From assembly GCA_024734495.1 (NCBI GenBank), contig JALMQS010000030.1, positions 14,796,378 through 14,860,377 on the forward strand: a stretch of DNA of 64,000 nt. Reading direction: 5' to 3'. Below the pieces are notes generated by a model. That model ran no database searches, was not told the origin of the DNA, and was given only the letters and a program-made list of their open reading frames with translations. Of the stretch, positions 33,071 to 44,441 are shown piece after piece. A program made the position numbers and the translations under genes. The stretch's first letter is position 1, and every line of letters starts with the position of its first letter. The DNA comes from Forficula auricularia. Lineage: Eukaryota > Arthropoda > Insecta > Dermaptera > Forficulidae.

Positions 33071-34746
33071 ATGCTATTTAATTCTGTGATCTTCTTATTA
33101 TTATTAGCAGTTCGTCCTTTAATTTCACTGAATATAGAAAATTGGCATTTGGATATTAATAGAAATGGACGAAATTTTACTATTCTTTTTGAAGTAATGT
33201 CTAGACATTTTACTAATTATAAAGAGACAATGATAGTGACGACGTCGTATCCATATAAATATTTAACTGAGCTGTCGAAGGAATTGCAAAATGTTCAATT
33301 TCTGAATGGAGTTATGTTCACAAACAATGTTCGAAAAAATTATAATAATTTGGTACTATTTGATTTTAAATTAGAACCAGGAGAGAATGTAGTTGAAGAT
33401 AACGTTTTGATTTATTACGATTTTCGAGATTACGATTGTGAAACGAGTATGCGACACCCAGAGATAATTTTACGGAATATTAGCACGTCTAGAATTTGGT
33501 ATTGGTTTCGAACACTATTCTTGTTTGAATATTCACCCGGGTGTAACTCGAGTTACGAACTATGGACACGCCTGCCGTGGAAGGATGGAATCCCATCCCG
33601 GAGAATACGCAATATCCAAGAGGCATATTTCAACCGTAAGCCGAATTTACACGGTGAAGAGTTCGCGTTTGTAAATTCTGGTTTCAAAACGGGTAGTATC
33701 CGAGATAGCAAAACGTTAGCGATTAAAGAGTATATGTTTTGGGCTTTGAATATGACTGAAATTCCCTATGAACAATCAGGAGGTTATAATATTTTGATCT
33801 TTGAAGACGGGCCGACCCAGGTGGAACCAGTAAACACGCCGTTTGAGACGATAGCGATCTGCGCGGTTGTGCAAAAGGGGGCGCGATTTCCATCCTGGCA
33901 GGCGTTAATGCGATGTTTTGAGCCGCGTTCTGTGGATCTATCTTCTTTGCTCATGGGTAATTTCCGCTTCCGTTTGGTGGATCATTCGTGACGTGTCTGC
34001 TTTTGACAGCGCAGCGCAAATGCTGAGCTTGCTCTCCGCATCGCCGACGGTCTGGATCGTACAGATTTATCGTCTCCCGCTGCGTTTATTCGTCATCGGG
34101 GTGATGTTAATATCGATTGTTATTTCCTCTGGGCTACAATCGAAGCTCTATTCTAATCTACAATCACCCGGCTCGTTTCCTTCCATCGACTCCCTGTCCG
34201 AACTACGGAACGCGAATTATACAATTCACTGCGCCAGGGAGCAGCTGTGTCAATTGATGTTCGGTTATCTCTTACAATAACCAACTATTACAGGAAATTG
34301 GTCAAAATTGGCGTCAGCCAGGGAACACCACGCCTAGTTTGAATGACGTAATCAACAACCCTAACAATGCGTTGATCCTCCCTTGTCGATCTGCGGAAAA
34401 TGACATCAATTTAATTAAAAAATTTCAAATCTCATTACACATATTAAAAACAAAATTTGCGAAATTTCATCTATGTTTCTACGGAACATTCATGAATGTT
34501 CATTTTCAGTCGAAATTTTATAAAATAATTGCGAGTTTTTATGAGAGTGGAATTGCTGATTGGCATCAAAGAAACGACGAGTGGAAACAATTCATGAAGA
34601 TTCTTTTTAAAGATGGATCGCCCTCAAAATTGCACACCTTCTCGATATATGATCTTCAAATTGCGTTTATTATTTTATTAATCGGCGATATGCTTGCATT
34701 TATTGTGTTTATTTGTGAACATATTTTAAGTCGTTTAAGTGTCTGA
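33071..34746 (+). pseudogene. Divergent ionotropic receptor (IR) pseudogene 1
   Basis: An intronless, insect-type ionotropic receptor closely related to the intact gene at 48382-50040. ATG at 33071 starts a signal peptide (MLFNSVIFLLLLAVRPL). The extracellular region keeps SPGCNSSYELWTR and RRIRNIQEAYFNRKPN. A one-base insertion near 33927 (CGTTCTGTGG against CGTTTGTGG in the paralogue) shifts the frame before M1. M1, the pore loop (AAQMLSLLSASPTVW) and M3 (SSGLQSKLYSNL) follow in the second frame. A second frameshift plus TAA near 34270-34280 precedes the ligand-binding lobe, and M4 ends at 34746. The second lesion is shared with pseudogene 2. Chemosensory function is inferred from the family. 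Confidence 0.85.
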
Positions 34747-34749
34747 AAA

Positions 34750-35015
34750 CAAAATGAACAGTATCCGACCTAAAAACATCTCAGGATGGTTTTTCTTACT
34801 AAACGCTGTGATTGCCTATTCTTTAAATCTAACAAGGCCCGTGCCCAGAGTTAATATGAACTTAATATTCAATAAATTCAATTGATGGAGATAGATGGAA
34901 GGCAGCCCAACCATAATGAAAAATATAATTCCGAATACAAGAAATTTATCGGAACCTCATTCACACTTTAATCTTCTTAAAAACCGGATTTTCAGATTTT
35001 AAAACATAGTATTAT
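34750..35015. other. 3' flank of IR pseudogene 1
   Basis: Conserved with 56650-56875 behind pseudogene 2 (GATGGAGATAGATGGAAGGC and neighbouring sequence). Non-coding flank of the duplicated unit. Confidence 0.6.
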
Positions 35016-35088
35016 GTTAGTTTTTAATATTTTAAAACGATATTAGGTACATAGGGTCATACTGGATTGCCTAAGTATTATTTATTTA

Positions 35089-36019
35089 AATTAAATATCT
35101 GGGCGTAATGATAGACGATAGGCTATCTTTTGGAGAACATATTAAATATGCTAGCGATAAGGAGGCCAAAGTTAGTGTGGCACTCTCTCGTCTCATGCCA
35201 AACGTGGGGGCGCGAGGGCTGGTAGAAGAATGCTACTCGCCAGCGTACCCAAGTCCATTATGCTATATGCATTACCCGTATGGGCAGATGCATTAAAAAT
35301 TAGATCGTATGCTAGGAAGATGGGCTCAGTATATCGATTAGGGGCCCTTAGGGTAATCAGTGGCTATCGCACTGTCTCTGATGATGCGGCCTATGTTGTG
35401 GCGAGTATGTTGCCCATTGACATAATGGCAGAAGAACGTCAAAAAATATGGGAGGGCAGCTACACCGATAAAATAGCTGCTAGAACTGAGTCATTGTCAG
35501 AGTGGCAAGAGAGATGGGACCTGTCCGATAAGGGCAGGTGGGCTCACAGGATAATCCCTGACTTAAAAACTTGGCTGGACAGGAGTCAGGGTGAGGTAAA
35601 TTACTACCTCACCCAAGGTCATGGTTGCTTCCGAACCTATCTCCACAGATTTAAAATAATCGAATCGCCACTATGCCCGGAATGCTACGTGACTGAAGAC
35701 GCCAAACACGTCTTCTTTTATGCCCGCGTTTCCATGAAGTTCAAAGAACATTGTGGGAGGTATTCGGCGGGCGCGCGACTCCGGAGTCCATTATTAACCG
35801 CATGCTCAGGGGGAGCAGGCCTGGACAACCATGTGTGAAGCTGCGGTCAACATTATCACCCAACTGCAGCGGACCAACGAGGATGAGCTATAAGTCGGAG
35901 GGCATCTTCCCACGAAATTGCTGTTCCGTGGGAAGGAACAAGGCTAAAAGGATGGGTTAGGTTTAAGTGGTAAAAATCCCTCAGTACTTCTTTTGAAGAT
36001 GTCCCCCATCCAAAAAAAA
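35089..36019 (+). mobile_element. 5'-truncated R1-clade LINE fragment
   Basis: Three successive frames (about 35108-35240, 35230-35760, 35751-35960) encode the end of an R1/TRAS-like reverse transcriptase. They include YLGVMIDDRLSFGEHI, a variant of the LLYALPVWADALK block, RVISGYRTVSDDAA, and the C-terminal zinc-knuckle region CPECYVTEDAKHVFF. That region has lost its last cysteine (YARV where CPRF-like is usual). At least two frameshifts are present. A 73-bp direct repeat flanks it (35016-35088 and 36020-36092, about 90% identical). It is either an unusually long target duplication or a pre-existing local duplication. Confidence 0.8.
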
Positions 36020-36048
36020 GTTAGTTTTTAATATTTTAAAATGATACT

Positions 36049-37013
36049 AGGTACATAAGGTCATATTGGATTGCGTAATTATTATTTATTTATTTATTTT
36101 TATTTTAACCGTTTCTCCTATTTTGAATTTATATTAATTACACGTTTTAATAATTAAATTGGTCAAATATTGCAAAAAAATATTCGGGGTAACACTTCAA
36201 ACATTAATGATTTTAAAATTCTATTCAAAGAAAGAATTGAATTTTATATATATATAGATTTCTGCTTCCTTCGCCCGAATCTTTCTCTTAGGAGATGCAT
36301 GGAAGGTATTATCATAAGTCACTATTCTTAACATCACTAAAAAGAGAAAAATAAACTTAATTTTTAGAAAAAAGACCGACTTCAAAAATTTAAATTCAAC
36401 AAATAAAATAATAAAACTCAAAAATCAAAATAAAATCCACTAAAAGGTATAAAACAATTATCTAATTTAGTTACAACTAAACGAAGAAATTGTTACATGA
36501 AATCACTTTTTGAAGTCGGTGCCAAACAAACTAATATAAGCGAGCTAACGCGATGTTGTCTTTATTATACACGCCAAACGTACTAAGTAAGATCCGTCGA
36601 GTGCTATTCATAAAATGTACCTATATGTTTGGCACCGACTTCAAAAAGGGATTTCATGTAACAATTTCGTCGTTTAGTTGTAACTAAATTAGATAATTGT
36701 TTTATACTTTTTAGTGGATTTTATTTGATTTTGAGTTTTATTATTTTATTTGTTGAATTTAATTTTTTTGAAGTCTCGGTTTTTTTTCTCAAAATTTAAA
36801 AAAAAAATTTTAAATTTTTTAGGTACATAGTGTCATACTGGATTGCGTAATTATTATTTATTTATTTATTTTATTTCAACCGTTTGTCCTATTTTGAATT
36901 AATATTAATTACACGTTTTAATAATTAAAATGGTCAAATATTACAAAAAAATATTCGGGTTAAAACTTCAAAAATTAATGATTTTAAAATTCAATTCAAA
37001 TAAAAGATATTCC
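36049..37013. repeat. Local ~185-bp direct repeat flanking family D
   Basis: 36049-36236 and 36827-37013 share TAGGTACATA.., GATTGCGTAATTATTATTTA, TTACACGTTTTAATAATTAAA and the AATATTCGGG segment. The family D palindrome at 36385-36790 lies between. The first part of this repeat also occurs at 35047-35088 on the left of the LINE. Confidence 0.8.
36385..36790. repeat. Family D palindrome
   Basis: Arms AACAAATAAAATAATAAAAC.. to GAAATCACTTTTTGAAGTCG and the mirror image from CACCGACTTCAAAAAGGGAT. Core: AGCGAGCTAACGCGATGTTG, an altered core with extra sequence before CCGCCAAACGTACTAAG. Non-coding. Confidence 0.75.
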
Positions 37014-38119
37014 TATTATTTTACATACAGGAAATTTGGTCCTTCTCGCTCAGTCAGCACTGCTATAATATTACTGTTTCTTGACAGAAGGTTCAATAGA
37101 ATTAAAAAAATCTTCGTTCGTTGAGCCTTTTAAATTCAGAAGTAGGGGGGGGGGGAGATTCTCTTAAATGTAGGTTTTTAAGAGAATAAAAGTGATGTTC
37201 CTCTAAATTTATTTCCATTCATACTTAAAATATAATGTATTCTTTTCATATATCAACACCATCAAAAAAATAATTAAATGTCTAAATAAATAAATTTTTA
37301 AGATTAATATATAATAAGTTTTATGTCTTGAGTATGATTTTGTGGCATTTATATACCTACAAATACCATCTACGGATAGAGAAGTTTCACTTCCCCTGTG
37401 AGCTCATGTGATGAAAATAATAAAATTATGCTGATAATAGCGATAGAAAATATTAATTTTTAGAAAAAATTTCATTTTTGTCATGGATTGCATAAACGAA
37501 AATAGGAAATTTTGATCAAATATTGGTTTAAGTTGAGAAATACCTATAACTTAGACGCATATATGTATAAATCAAGAAACATTCTAATTTTTATTATACA
37601 TTCTTCGTAATATATTCATAAAATGGAGTAAAAAGTTTAAATTTTTTCATCGACACCTAGTAAATCCTATAGTATAGCAAAGTTCACTTTGTATATGATA
37701 AATTTAATCTAGGAATATACTAACTATATGTAAAATAAAATGTCTAACTATAATTGTCTTTGAATTGTTATAATACCTAATAAATAATCAACTGGTGTTC
37801 ACCACACAACTTTCATATTTTCATTTATTTGAAGTCATCGCGACACTCCTAATTTACCCTCCCTTCCTTTATTTCAATCGGATTAAAATTTATACACGAC
37901 TAATAATAATCATGAGACTTGATAAGTAAACCATTTAAAAAAATCGGTAGTGCCAATTTTGAGAAAGTAAAAATAACGGCTGCAACTTGACTTCGAACTC
38001 CGTAGCAAATGCTAAATTCGTTATTTGGGGATTTCACAAATTGGCATTATAAAAAATCATAGAAACCGTTTTGAGAAAATAGCAAAATAGCATAAATCTT
38101 CAAATAAAAACCTCAAACT

Positions 38120-38630
38120 AATTGCGGCACGGATCAGCATTTATCCAATTAAGATGAAATTTTGTTTGAATTGTAGCAAATTTAATCTAGTTTAAAAATG
38201 TATAGAGTAGTCTTTGTAGAAAACGTGCTCCTTCATGGTCAAAATGGGAAAATATCAAAAAAGTGTGTTTTTAGAATTTGCCGAAACAGAAAAAATAGGC
38301 CATAGGTCAACTAGTGCTTGAGCCCGAACGGTTTATGGAAGACAAGTTCTAAATAGTGAAATGTGTCGGAAATTTTATGAACTTTCCTTTTGAATAGGAA
38401 GGTTATTTAGGAAAAGTTGATAGTTTTCTAGTTTTAAGCAAAAAACTACCAAAAAATTGGAATTTTCACCTTTTTTTGCATTTTCTACAATGTTGGGTCA
38501 CGAAATTTTGGTGGGAGACCTCAGATTTGGATCCAGCGCCCCAAAAAACATATATATACAAAAAATCAGAACTACAAAGGGGCCCACTTGAGCACAACTT
38601 GACTGGACTCTTACACTTTTTATTAAATAC
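38120..38630 (+). repeat. Dispersed repeat family H
   Basis: Uninterrupted copy containing TTGCGGCACGGATCAGC, CATGGTCAAAATGGGAAAAT, GCTTGAGCCCGAACGG and TCCAGCGCCCCAAAAAACAT. It recurs in reverse and split form at 26930-28610. The open frame at 38476-38670 is not conserved. Confidence 0.8.
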
Positions 38631-39385
38631 TAAGCTTCAAGGCCCGCCTTCGGCAGGCCTTTTACAGTAAGGGGCCTCGCCCCCTGGACCCCTCGTGGCT
38701 GTTTTATTGATGTTTTATACACGTGTAAATAGCACTTTCATATATCAACTCTTGTGAATTAATTGTAATAGATTGATGAAGAGGACAAAGTATATCTTTT
38801 TATGAATGAATTTAAAAATTTATCTTTCCAGCAGAAGACAATATTTTATTATCCCCTTCTGCTACTCAATTATTCGACAAAAAGAACCTTTAACTTAAAT
38901 TAAAATAAAGTTTTTGTCTTGTAAAAATTCAAAAAATAAAGTCAAAATCGTCATTTGGGGAGAATTATCCTATTAAAAATTAAAAATAATAAACTTTTAA
39001 AGTTTATTATTAGATTATAGAAAAATTCAGGTTTAATTAGGCTCAAAATAGGTTTTTAATAATTTCAATAGGCTGAAATTTCCTAGATTTCAAATCAATA
39101 TAACAATGGGTTTTCAAATGATTTTGTTTCTTTAAAGAATTCTACGGGCTAATTGAATTTTTGGTTTTAATCTTTAAAATATATTTTTATAGAAATTCCA
39201 AAAGCTAATGAATTCCTTTCAGTTACTTTAGTTAGTATAGTTTCAATAATCCTTTATAATTAACTTTGAAATAAATAAATAATATTGAAATGAATGAATG
39301 AGCTCGAATACAAAAGCCAAAAGGCTTAGTTCTTTTGAAATGGCTGAGGGTCTTAAATAAAATAGAAAATAATTTTTAAGAAAAC
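38631..39385. other. GC-rich hairpin then unassigned AT-rich sequence
   Basis: 38640-38700 contains CCCGCCTTCGGCAGGCC, a hairpin with a TTCG loop, similar to family E. The rest has no supported feature. Confidence 0.35.
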
Positions 39386-39391
39386 AATAAA

Positions 39392-40108
39392 AACCGACTT
39401 CAAAAAATTAAATTCAACAAATAAAATTCACTAAAAGGTATAAAATAAATATTATCTTATTTAGTTACAACTAAACGACGAAATATTAACATGAAATTAC
39501 TTTTTGAAGTCGGTACCAAACAAACTATACCTATAAGCGAGCGTACCCGCCAAACGTACTAAGTAAGATCCGTCGAGTGCGATTCATAAAATGTATATGT
39601 TTGGCACCGACTTCAAAAAGTAATTTCATGTTAATATTTCGTCGTTTAGTTGTAACTAAATAAGATAATAATTATTTTATACCTTTTAGTGTATTTTATT
39701 TGTTGCATTTAATTTTTTGAAGTCGGTTTTTATTTTTTTCTTTAAAAATTATTTTTATTTTTCTTTTTAGTGATGTTATTAATAGTGATCATATCATCAG
39801 AACTTGACCAAATTAATATGACACCATCCCTAAGACACCCCCTTTCGGATAAAAAAGAACCATCGAAATCGGTTCATAAACAAAGAGGTTAGGTCTAAAC
39901 AAACCTAATAAAAAAGGTCTAATACCTATGAAAAAAAACGAAAAAAAATGGGACCAATCGGAAGCTAGACTGGACCCAATGCAAATTTTTTTTTCAAAAT
40001 CGGTTGACAATTGGCTGAGATATGAGGTAACATAGGCACAAAAAAAAAAAAAAAAAAAAAAGTTCAGTCGAATAGAGAACCTCCTCCTTTTTTGAAGTCG
40101 GTTAAAAA
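39392..40108 (-). repeat. Family D, long form
   Basis: Reading left to right: palindromic part (arms at about 39400-39500 and 39600-39715 around the core AAGCGAGCGTACCCGCC), then a ~370-bp unique part (TTGACCAAATTAATATGACA, GGTTAGGTCTAAACAAACC, GATATGAGGTAACATAGG). It ends AACCTCCTCCTTTTTTGAAGTCGGTTAA. CGACTTCAAAAA occurs at both outer ends and again within. No transposase is encoded. Confidence 0.8.
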
Positions 40109-40587
40109 GAGCCAACATCCACGTTGGAAAATTGGCATCACACCCTAATCAGACCCTCCACTCATTTGTCCGGATCCCCGAAAGAAGACGTCTGAAAAGA
40201 AGATGGCCCCAGGATCTCCACAATCCTGAATAATAACAAATTTATATAATTTTTTTTTCTTTTCTTTTCATTATCTTGTCTAGTCTCATAGGAGACTACC
40301 TTGTAACTATTGTAAATATTTCACATAGAAAATTGGCTCATAGAAATCCTGTAAATATGTAATTTCTGATTGCCTATAATAAATAAAAAAAAATATATAT
40401 ATTCTTCCCATAGAAGTAATTCATTTTAAATTTTGTAAAATTTCGTCTATCCGGACTAACTGGAACCAAATGCAAACCGGATTATCGAAAATCCGGATAA
40501 TCCGGGTATATGGGTAATAAAAACAAAACAAATCCTCAAATAAACGAATTTGAATTTATTAAGATAAAAAACATGTTTATATCAAAA

Positions 40588-40631
40588 CGAGCTTTTCGAG
40601 GGCGTGCCTTCGGCCACGCCCTCGAAGCTCG
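40588..40631. other. Strong hairpin with C(TTCG)G loop (family E)
   Basis: CGAGCTT TT CGAGGGCGTG pairs with CACGCCCTCG AAGCTCG, closed by C-TTCG-G, the very stable UUCG tetraloop if transcribed. A related hairpin occurs at 60231-60269 (GTGCC-TTCG-GCAC reading) and a shorter one near 38645. Confidence 0.8.
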
Positions 40632-41103
40632 GCCCTCCGGGCTGATGCCCTGGCGGGCAGCGTCTCGGTCCAAAAATTTTATTCCTCTTAAAAAACCACA
40701 CTCCAAATGTATACCGGTAAACTACCGAAAATACATCGTCTCTTAAAAGTTTCGCCTCTTTAACTTTTGAGTGGCGAGGGGGGGGGGGGAGGAATAATGA
40801 TCAATATATTTAATGTTTCTTAATTCAAAATCAATTGGAGTTCTTTCATTTCAAAATTCGAGTCCAAATTAGAAATTAGAATTTCAAATTTGCCTGGTTA
40901 ATGAAAATCGATTGGAGCCGCGCTGACAATTATATTTCAAATTTGCCTCGTTAATTATTATATATTTAATGTCTCTTAATTTAAAATCTATTGGTGTTTT
41001 TTCATTTTCATTCGAGTTCAAATGAATACAATATTATCTCGACACAAAGTCCAAATCAAAAATATCTAGTTTTAGTAAGAAAAATCAAGATATAAATATT
41101 AAT

Positions 41104-41225
41104 GTCCCAATGGAGTAATCGGTAGAGCCAATGACTTTAGTTCAAGAGTTGTAAATATTAAATTTATAAATAAAACTTTTAAATTGAAAAAAAGAGTTCG
41201 TCGGTTCGATTCTAGGCAAGAGCGT
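41104..41225 (+). tRNA. tRNA-like pseudogene or SINE head with interruption
   Basis: GGAGTAATCGGTAGAGCC resembles a D-arm/A-box and GGTTCGATTC at 41202-41211 is a B-box. They are separated by an unusual ~55-bp AT-rich insert bounded by AAGAGTT repeats. A 7-bp acceptor stem could not be formed, so it is unlikely to be a working tRNA. Confidence 0.25.
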
Positions 41226-42028
41226 AATTTTTTTAGAGAAATGTCTCTAAGCGTTGTTACAAATTAATCTAGATGAATATTATATAGTATTACATAGAAT
41301 TGTTTAAAAAAATAAAATAACTTTCCACATAATTTCATTTCAAAGAAATGGTCCACTATCTTTTGTTTCAAGCACGTGTGCCGTTTGAATGAAGCACGGT
41401 TTTGTAATGAAATTATAATTACATTCTTACCTATCAGACTAAAAATTATTATCTATGTGAACATTTATTGAAATAAAAATGTCTACAAATCCGATCCGGA
41501 GGTCCGGATAAACGAGGTTTTACTGTAATACAAAATTTACACTTAAGATTCTCCAATCTTGATAGTGAAATAAAATTTCATTTCCTTATGGAATATTTTA
41601 TTTAGATAACCTGAAATAATGTCAAAACATCCCGAAAAAACTTCACTTTTTACACACTCTCACAATGGAGAAAAAAGGGGACGACATTTAAGAATAGTTC
41701 TCCGATTTCGATAGTAAAATAAAATTTATTTTAATATAATATTTTGTTAAAATATCCTGAAATTTAATACCGTCAAAATATCTCGAAAAAATTCACTTTC
41801 TAGTATTTCGACCCTCATGAATGCAAGAGATAATTTTTCAAATGATGGAAAATATTTCTGATTTTGATTGGAAAATTGGGGGAATTATTTTTAAAAGAAC
41901 ATTTTATTTAGAGAAAAAATAATAATATCTTTTTTTGTCCCTCCCACAAAAGTGAAATCATCGATTTTGATATAAAATGAAATTTAATAAGAAATTACTA
42001 TCATACAGTAATTACTTATATTCTAAAA

Positions 42029-42110
42029 CAGGGCTGGCCAACCCGCGGCCCGAGGGCTGCATGCGGCCATCGGCGTCCTTATGTGCGGCCCATATATGAC
42101 AAAAGAATTG
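42029..42110 (+). mobile_element. hAT-like left end
   Basis: Begins CAGGGCTGGCCAACCCGCGG and continues GCGGCCATCGG, a typical GC-rich hAT terminus. No matching right end or 8-bp duplication was found before family B starts at 42429, so this is probably a truncated element. Confidence 0.45.
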
Positions 42111-42851
42111 TTTTGTTTTTTTAATCCTGTATTCCAGAATGTATTTTAAATCGGATTAAATTAATTAAAAGAAATAGCGTTCTCTATAAAATTGCATAAA
42201 TAATAACATAAGAAATAAGAATAATAAAGTTCAACAAGAGAAATTGATTTAAAAATACCCGAAATGAAATGCAAAAATCACACGGAAAGAAATAGTCATT
42301 GATATTTGTCTGTTGTTTTAAAATAATACTCGGAATATTGTTCGGTGTTTGTGATTTGACTAATAATTTTTAAAATTAAAATTATTTACCTTAGGAATAA
42401 TGGATCACTATGTGAAATTGATAGTGACCAAAAAATAAGCTGACGTGTTCTGATGTGGCCATCCACTTGACTTTACCATACAACCTGGTCCCTCACTTAT
42501 ATTTAATATTTAATAAAATTATTTATAATCATGTAGGGGCGGGGGGTTTGTTTTTGCTTTTTAGAATCCTGGGGGCCCACTGATTATATATATAAAATTT
42601 GGTTGAGTTTGCTATATTTTCATTTTTTGACCATGCCCCCCCCTCCTCATTTCGTGGGGTTACTTTTTCCATTTTTAGTCTTCTGGGGTCCCACTGATTA
42701 TGTATACAACAATTGAAAAGTTTTTGTTTTGCCGAGAGTAGCAGAGTTGTTGATTCACAAAGAGAAACAAAGAGGTTGTCTCTGCTTGATGCAAATAAAC
42801 ATATACACATATATATCAAGATGATATATCTGTATATATATATTATTTATT

Positions 42852-42905
42852 TGTTTGAGACTATAGTTTCGAAGACTTGGTCTTCATCATCAGTCTTTCT
42901 TCAAC
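42852..42905 (-). ncRNA. Hammerhead-like ribozyme motif (family C copy 2, left arm)
   Basis: Identical core to copy 1: CTGATGA (42893-42887), stem II GAAGAC/GTCTTC, GAAA (42870-42867), ACTATAGT palindrome and a GUC triplet. Confidence 0.5.
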
Positions 42906-42967
42906 TATAAATGTTTTTCATGGAGTCAATATCCATATGATTTTGACTCCATGAAAAACATTTATAA

Positions 42968-43019
42968 TTGAAGAAAGACTGATGAAGAAGACCAAGTCTT
43001 CGAAACTATAGTCTCAAAC
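42968..43019 (+). ncRNA. Hammerhead-like ribozyme motif (family C copy 2, right arm)
   Basis: CTGATGA at 42979-42985, an A in place of the usual extra U, GAAGAC/GTCTTC stem II, GAAA at 43002-43005, ACTATAGT and C. The left and right arms differ at this one base. Confidence 0.5.
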
Positions 43020-43981
43020 AAATAAATAATATATATACAGATATATCATCTTGATATATATGTGTATATGTTTATTTGCATCAAGCAGAGGACAACCTCT
43101 TTGTTTCTCTTTGTGAATGTATACAACAGTTGTTGAGTTTGGTCAAATGGCCTAGATTTTTTATTTTAAACCCCTCTCACCCCTTAATTTTGGGTCGGTA
43201 TCCACCAGAATCTAATCAGCCCTTAAGTCTCAATGGACCAAATCTTAACGTGTGAAATTTGGTTTCGATATTCATACTAGTTTTTGAGCTAGCTTGTCTA
43301 CAAAATTTGGTAACGCACAGACTAACAGACAGACTAACAGACATTATTATCTCGAAAAATATAATTTTTTTGATGTTCACTTATTAAGGCTTTTTTGTAG
43401 AGCGAAATGCCATGGTTACGCTCTATTTTTTTAATCGAAATAGTTTCAGCCGTTTTTGAGATATTTCGAAAAAAAGAAAGAAAAAACTATTTTTTTCATG
43501 CACGATTACAATACTTGACCATACCCTGTATGGTAAAGTAAAAAATAAAGGCAGGGGTTAGAATAGAAAGAAAGGGGTTCGCCTGTGGATTTTAGGTTAT
43601 GCATTCAATTCGAACGATCTGAATTGCAGGTTGCATCATTAGGCGTTAAATATCAAAGTCTTATCTTTTTGAATATCACTAAAATAAAAATTCAAACGTG
43701 TGGGGTCGGGGGGGGGGGGGCGTCAGGAATGAAGTTCCTTAGGTTATTTAAAAAAATTAAAGTTAATAAAATACGGCCAAAAATTTTATCCCCTTTAAAA
43801 AAATCACACTCCATAAATACTGGCTATTATTAATAATAATTGTATTGTAACTCCATTATTTTCTTGAATATATTAAAAATTGAAAATCAAAATGTGTATA
43901 AAATTACTATCTTTAGTTTTTAAAGTTGAGATTTATTTAAAGAAATCTATATGAAATTAATATTATTTAAAAATTTTATTG

Positions 43982-44333
43982 AAAGTTTTGTTTTGCCGAG
44001 AGTAGCAGAGTTGTTGATTCACAAAGAGAAACAAAGAGGTTGTCCTCTGCTTGATGCAAATAAACATACACACATATATATCTCGAGATGATATATCTGT
44101 ATATATGTTATTTATTTGCTTGAGACTATCGTTTCGAAGACTTGGTCTTCATCACTCAGTCTTTTCTTCAATTATAAATGTTTTTTCATGGACTCAATAT
44201 CATATGGATATTGAAAACATGGTGTTCCTTACGTCACTGGTGGTCAGCTTAGAACTATCATCTCGAGATATAATGTGTGTATGTTTATTTGCATCAAGCA
44301 GAGGACAACCTCTTTGTTTCTCTTTGTAAATTA
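43982..44333. repeat. Family C palindrome, copy 3, eroded
   Basis: Complete left outer part (AAAGTTTTGTTTTGCCGAGA..). The hammerhead-like core carries an insertion (CTGAGTGA), and the right arm is mostly deleted, with only the GTTTATTTGCATCAAGCAGA end left. It shows decay of the family. Confidence 0.75.
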
Positions 44334-44441
44334 TATTATCTAATCAAAATAAATCAAAAACTACTTTATGATTAAAATGGCAAATTTTTTTTATTTTTTT
44401 TTTTATTCATGATTTTGGATTTAAATATTTTTTTATTTCAG

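Larger units (their letters stand above)
31664..37790. repeat. Segmental duplication block 1 (IR locus)
   Basis: Shares order and sequence with 53669-60470. It starts ATTTAATTGTTAGAGACTAT, then runs through the upstream segment, the IR gene, its 3' flank, AAAATATAATGTATT.. and the CTACAAATACCATCTACGG segment. It ends at the ATGCTGATAATAGCGATAG..TATAATTG segment. Block-specific insertions are the palindrome at 31922, the LINE at 35090 and the family D copy near 36385. Confidence 0.85.
40430..41527. mobile_element. Tigger/pogo-like MITE carrying a family E insertion
   Basis: Left part TATCCGGACTAACTGGAACC.. CCGGATAATCCGGGTATATG; right outer end reads inward CAGTAAAACCTCGTTTATCC (41527). Both parts match the 25040-25400 fragments in reverse. 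The middle (about 40575-41260) is foreign: a family E segment and a tRNA-like stretch. Superfamily assigned from the end sequence only. Confidence 0.5.
42711..43116. mobile_element. Family C palindrome inserted in family B, with TSD
   Basis: A 406-bp palindrome from AATTGAAAAGTTTTTGTTTT to TTTCTCTTTGTGA, slightly truncated at the right. Direct repeats ATGTATACAAC at 42700-42710 and 43117-43127 flank it. Because family B reads GATTATGTATACAAAATTTGG at this place, the repeat is a duplicated target. Up to 11 bp match; the true length could be 9-11 bp. The duplication shows that this palindrome moves or moved as a unit. Confidence 0.8.
42429..43543 (-). repeat. Dispersed repeat family B, copy 4, interrupted
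   Basis: Tail (AATAAGCTGACGTGTTCTGA) at the left; head (CCCTGTATGGTAAAGTAAAAA) at the right. The family C palindrome interrupts it at 42711-43116, flanked by ATGTATACAAC on both sides, the sequence of the interrupted module. Confidence 0.8.

Noticed and set aside
40510..40746. 78-codon frame rich in Arg/Ala
   Set aside because: It covers the GC-rich family E hairpin; the same repeat gives unrelated frames at 60116-60365.
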